Assembly: GCF_902459775.1 (NCBI RefSeq)
Contig: NZ_CABPSQ010000002.1
Location: 186,001-250,000, forward strand
DNA length: 64,000 nt
Source: Pandoraea captiosa
Lineage (GTDB): Bacteria > Pseudomonadota > Gammaproteobacteria > Burkholderiales > Burkholderiaceae
Direction: 5' to 3'
The number at the start of each line of letters is the position of its first letter. Position 1 is the stretch's first letter. Below the pieces are notes generated by a model, which did not search any database, was not told the origin of the DNA, and saw only the letters and a list, made by a program, of their open reading frames with translations. Both the position numbers and the translations under genes were made by a program. This document shows positions 60,522 through 64,000 of the stretch, piece by piece.

Positions 60522-61519
60522 GTCGGGTCTCCCTGAGTGCCCTGCGGATTCAGTTTGCCGTCGCGCGCATTGCGCTTGCCGGCGATGCGGTGCCACAGTG
60601 TCTCGCCTACGCCCCACAACCCGCGATGCATGAACAGGCTCACGGCAATGAGCAGCAGGCCGAGCAGCAGCAGCCAACGCGGCCAGAGTGTTGAGAGCCA
60701 GTCGGCCGCGAGCACGTAGAACGCAGCGCCGAGCACCGAGGCGAACAGGTTTCCCGTGCCTCCGATGACTGTCATCACGAGGATCATTTCACTCGTGTGG
60801 TATTCGATGTTCGAGAGCGGCGCAATGCCCGTCATCAACGCATGCAGCGCCCCGGCCAGCGCCGTGACCGCGCCGGAAATCGCAAACGCCACGAGCTTGA
60901 ACGTCTTCACGTGATAGCCGATGGCGGCCGCGCGCGTTTCGTTGTCGCGAATGGCGAGCAGCGTACGCCCGAAGACAGAATCCGCCACACGCAGCAACAG
61001 GGCGAAGACAATCAGGAAGACGATGGCGACGAAGGTGTAGTACTGCCACGGTGTCTCGAGGGCCACGAGCGTCTTGCCGCCCAGCGTGAGCGACTTGCGC
61101 GGGATGTCGAGCAGGCCGTTGTCGCCGCCGGTCCAGTCCGTCGCGGTGTAGGCGAAGAAATAGAACATCTGCGCGCAGGCGAGCGTGAGCATCACGAAGT
61201 AAGTGCCCTTTTGCCGGATCGCGAAGCTGCCGACGATGGCGGCAATCGCTGCACCCAGGACGATGGACGCGAGGATGGCCACGGGCATGGGCAACGACCA
61301 GCGCGTGAGCATGATGCCCAGCGTATAGCTGCCCAGCCCGAAGAAGATGCCTTGCCCGAACGACAGCAGTCCGGTGTAACCGAGCAGCAGATTGCAGCCG
61401 AGCACGGCCAGCGCGTAGACGAGCACTTCGGTCGCGAGCGTGCCCGACGAGAGTGTGAGCGGCAGGACCAGCGTGACGGCGGCGGCAAGCAGCCAAAAAC
61501 GATAACGTACCAGCATCAT
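60518..61519 (-). CDS. livM: Branched-chain-type ABC permease LivM
   Basis: A 333-residue inner-membrane permease with eight or more hydrophobic segments. VYALAVLGCNLLLGYTGLLS and FGQGIFFGLGSYTLGIMLTR near the N terminus, and RDNETRAAAIGYHVKTFKLV in the EAA-like cytoplasmic loop, are typical LivM marks. Forms the channel with LivH. Starts with two ATGs (61519, 61516) that overlap the livH stop. The C-terminal tail (KRNARDGKLNPQGTQGDPT) is hydrophilic. Confidence 0.93.
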   Translation of the reverse strand: MMLVRYRFWLLAAAVTLVLPLTLSSGTLATEVLVYALAVLGCNLLLGYTGLLSFGQGIFFGLGSYTLGIMLTRWSLPMPVAILASIVLGAAIAAIVGSFAIRQKGTYFVMLTLACAQMFYFFAYTATDWTGGDNGLLDIPRKSLTLGGKTLVALETPWQYYTFVAIVFLIVFALLLRVADSVFGRTLLAIRDNETRAAAIGYHVKTFKLVAFAISGAVTALAGALHALMTGIAPLSNIEYHTSEMILVMTVIGGTGNLFASVLGAAFYVLAADWLSTLWPRWLLLLGLLLIAVSLFMHRGLWGVGETLWHRIAGKRNARDGKLNPQGTQGDPT

Positions 61520-62373
61520 CCCCTCCCGAGCAGGCCGTGCGGGCGCATGAGCAGCACGGCCGCCATCGCCACGTAAATCATCAGTCGCGCGCCTTCCGGC
61601 CAGATCGTGCTCATCAGACTCTGCACGATGCCGATGACGAGCCCGCCCACGAGTGCGCCGGCGAAGCTGCCCATGCCGCCGATCACGACCACCACGAACG
61701 CGATCCCGAGCGCTTCGATACCCATGAACGGTTCGACACCGCGCACCGGTGCGGCGAGCACACCGGCCAGCGCGGCGGTGCCGGCGCCCAGCGCGAATGC
61801 GAAGCTGAACACACGAAACACGTTGATGCCGAGCAGCGACACCATCTCCGATGACTCGCTCCCGGCGCGTATGGCGCTACCCAGGCGTGTGCCTTCGAGC
61901 AGCCACCAGAGCACGGCGGCAAAGACGGCGGTAAAGCCGATGAGGAACAGGCGGTATTTCGGGTAGATGAAGCTGCCCCACATCACCACGCCGTCGAGCG
62001 CTTCCGGCACGGCCACGTTATCGCCGAGCGGCCCCCAGACGATGATGACCAGTTCCTGCACGACGAGCGCGAGACCGACGGTGACGAGGATGTGGAACTC
62101 GTGCGCTTTCTCGTAGATATGCGAGAGCAGCACTTTCTCGGCAATCCAGGCGAGCGCGCCCACGACGATGGGGCATACGATGAGGGCCGGCCAGAACGAC
62201 ATTCCCCATTGCAGCGCCTGATAGCAGAAGTACGCGCCGAGAAGATAGAAGGCGCCGTGCGCAAAGTTCACGAAACGCAGCAGGCCGAAGATGATCGATA
62301 AGCCGACGGCGAGCAGGAAGTACAACATCCCGATCCCGACGCCGTTGATGACTTGTAGCAAGTAGACGTTCAT
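61516..62373 (-). CDS. livH: Branched-chain-type ABC permease LivH
   Basis: A 285-residue permease, mostly hydrophobic. Marks: QVINGVGIGMLYFLLAVGLS, IIFGLLRFVNFAHGAFYLLG, and EGTRLGSAIRAGSESSEMVS in the conserved cytoplasmic loop, with GVVMWGSFIYPKYRLFLIGF between. The start ATG 62373 follows the binding-protein gene by 147 bp, a gap in which a promoter or attenuating structure might sit. Confidence 0.93.
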   Translation of the reverse strand: MNVYLLQVINGVGIGMLYFLLAVGLSIIFGLLRFVNFAHGAFYLLGAYFCYQALQWGMSFWPALIVCPIVVGALAWIAEKVLLSHIYEKAHEFHILVTVGLALVVQELVIIVWGPLGDNVAVPEALDGVVMWGSFIYPKYRLFLIGFTAVFAAVLWWLLEGTRLGSAIRAGSESSEMVSLLGINVFRVFSFAFALGAGTAALAGVLAAPVRGVEPFMGIEALGIAFVVVVIGGMGSFAGALVGGLVIGIVQSLMSTIWPEGARLMIYVAMAAVLLMRPHGLLGRG

Positions 62374-62520
62374 GCGCGTCCCGGAGAGCTTTGGTGCAGA
62401 CGTGGAACACCTTGCACCGCCCTGCTTTCGCAGCGCAGCGCAGACGACACATGCGGGGACCGTTTGACGTGTCCCCGCGAGCGACAGACTTCAGACCGCT
62501 TCAGACGGTCGATGACGGCA

Positions 62521-63738
62521 TCAGGCCATCTTGCACTCGGTCTTGTCGAGCGGCAGGAACGATTTTCCGGCGCTGACAATGTCGGCGTAGTCGTCGGCGT
62601 TCTTCATCTTCGACTTCGCCTTGCCCTTGAGCAGGTAGTAGTTCTTGAGCACCTGGTGGTCGCCCTTGCGGATCTCTTCCGGTCCTGTCAGACCGTCGTA
62701 CTTCATGCCTTCCATGGCGGCGATGACCGCTTTCGGATCGGCGCTGCCAGCCTTGACCATGCCGTCGAGCATGAGCTTGGTACAGATGTACGAGCCGGCA
62801 AGGCTGTAGTTCGGGTTCTGCTTGAAGCGGTCCTGAGTGCGTTTGACCAGATCGAGGTTGAGCGGCGACGCAACGGCGTGCCAGTACTGTGCCCCGAAAT
62901 ACACCCCGTCGCACAGATCGGCGCCGAGCGTTTCGAACTGTTCCAGCCCCGAGGCCCATGCCATGAGGATGGTGCAGTTCTTCTTCATGCCGAAACTCAC
63001 CGCCTGGCGAAGCGTGTCGGACGATTGCGAGCCGAAGTTCAGGATCAGCAGCACATCCGGCTTGGCGGCGGCGGCGTTGGTAAGGTAGCCCGAGAATTCC
63101 TTTTCCGTCAGCGAGTGATAGCTGTTGCCGACGTGCTCGATGCCCTTTTCCTTGAAGATGTTCTTCGCGGCATTGAGCAGGCCTTCGCCGAAGACATATT
63201 GCGGCGTGATCGTGTACCAGCGCTTGGCCTTCGGCATCGATTCGATGAGCGGACGCACCGTCTGCTCGATCGCGCCGAAGGTCGGCACCGACCAGCGGAA
63301 CGTGGCGGCGTTGCAATCTTTGCCGGTGATTTCGTCTGCGCCTGCCGTGGTGATGAAGATGCCGCCGGCCTTCTCGGCTTCCTTGCCCATTGCCAGCGCT
63401 TCCGAGGACAGAATGCCGCCCGCGAAGAAGCGCGCGCCCTTTTGCTGAGCGATTTCCTGCACGCGACGGATGGCGGTTGCAGGTTTACCCTCGGTGTCGA
63501 GCGTGGTGTAGGCGAGCGGGCGGCCGAGCACCTTGCCGTATTGCTCGACGATGAGCTTCATGCCGAGGTCGGCGAACTTGCCGTTGGCGGCGAACGGCCC
63601 CGACATCGGCACCGGACAGGCGAGTTGGATGGCCCCGGTGCTTTGCGCGAACACGTCGCGAGCGGAGAAAAGGGAGCCAGGCAGAGACGCCGCGGCGGCG
63701 AGCTTCAACAGTTCACGACGATTCAATTTGGTCTCCAT
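62521..63738 (-). CDS. ABC transporter substrate-binding protein, branched-chain/urea type
   Basis: A 405-residue periplasmic binding protein (type 1 fold, Peripla_BP_6). The N terminus is Tat-like: LNRRELLKLAAAASLPGSLF, cut near VFA/QST at 32-33. Mature features: IQLACPVPMSGPFAANGKFA, VQEIAQQKGARFFAGGILSS and YVFGEGLLNAAKNIFKEKGI. It delivers the substrate to LivHM. ATG 63738 is preferred over the frame's upper limit at 63795. An AT-rich palindrome lies 145 bp upstream. It is the first gene of the seven-gene operon. Confidence 0.92.
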   Translation of the reverse strand: METKLNRRELLKLAAAASLPGSLFSARDVFAQSTGAIQLACPVPMSGPFAANGKFADLGMKLIVEQYGKVLGRPLAYTTLDTEGKPATAIRRVQEIAQQKGARFFAGGILSSEALAMGKEAEKAGGIFITTAGADEITGKDCNAATFRWSVPTFGAIEQTVRPLIESMPKAKRWYTITPQYVFGEGLLNAAKNIFKEKGIEHVGNSYHSLTEKEFSGYLTNAAAAKPDVLLILNFGSQSSDTLRQAVSFGMKKNCTILMAWASGLEQFETLGADLCDGVYFGAQYWHAVASPLNLDLVKRTQDRFKQNPNYSLAGSYICTKLMLDGMVKAGSADPKAVIAAMEGMKYDGLTGPEEIRKGDHQVLKNYYLLKGKAKSKMKNADDYADIVSAGKSFLPLDKTECKMA

Positions 63739-63882
63739 GCATGGGAGCAATCGTTCATGGGGTGAAAACGTGCAACGCGTTACCCAATTACCCACTGATG
63801 GTCAGTGACCTGAAGAAGCGACCAGAGGCAGTGACTGCACAGCAACGACTTGCAACGTCCGGGGCCTTATTCCCATCCGTCA

Positions 63883-63900
63883 TATTTATTATGATAAATA
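63883..63900. promoter_or_regulatory. AT-rich palindrome, possible operator of the ABC operon
   Basis: TATTTAT-TATG-ATAAATA, a perfect 7-bp dyad with a 4-nt spacer in a GC-rich setting, 145 bp upstream of the binding-protein start. It may bind a GntR-type or similar regulator encoded outside the window. Confidence 0.5.
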
Positions 63901-64000
63901 GGATGGATTTGATCGTAGGTATAATGTTTTTTCGTGTCAATCGGAAAAAATTCCGAGAGGGCGCGAGCCGCGACGATCGGCCGATGGCCCGGCTTTCGGG

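Overview
The window is a 64 kb piece of a GC-rich (about 63% by eye) betaproteobacterial chromosome, densely coding on both strands. LysR/MFS divergent pairs, a DUF4148 exported protein, a Gram-negative porin, malate synthase G and a complete Wsp chemosensory operon point to Burkholderiaceae; the overall style fits Pandoraea best, but that genus call is an inference from gene content. I saw no rRNA, tRNA, CRISPR array or insertion sequence.

Left part (1-15.7 kb). An iron-dependent alcohol dehydrogenase and an MHS-type permease are followed by small exported or membrane proteins. Next comes an accessory block (4.5-7.6 kb): a 378-residue protein with an HAE...PCxxC zinc-deaminase signature, convergent with a two-gene unit that looks like a class I type III secretion chaperone and its effector. 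A purine/nucleoside locus follows: adenosine deaminase, AzgA-type permease, LysR regulator, Tat-exported nucleoside hydrolase and porin. A DUF445 membrane protein closes this part.

Middle (15.7-38.5 kb). Malate synthase G, dipeptidase E, a broken EamA transporter, small hypotheticals, two LysR/MFS pairs with clear operator dyads, ModE, a CSS-EAL c-di-GMP phosphodiesterase, a fosmidomycin-resistance-type MFS pump, a MocR regulator divergent from an MFS pump with a (GCCGA)15 tract between them, and an RpiR regulator divergent from an aminotransferase-BKACE operon of unknown substrate.

Right part (38.7-64 kb). The wspABCDEF-wspR operon (surface sensing to c-di-GMP synthesis) ends in a glutathione transferase. 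Then come a GNAT acetyltransferase, an orphan membrane-anchored TAXI protein, a LysR-controlled M20 hydrolase/MHS permease operon, a secreted two-module protein that looks foreign, and a seven-gene operon on the minus strand: a branched-chain-type ABC importer followed by a hydantoinase/carbamoylase-type hydrolase and an M81 peptidase, which together look like import and breakdown of an amide or ureido compound.
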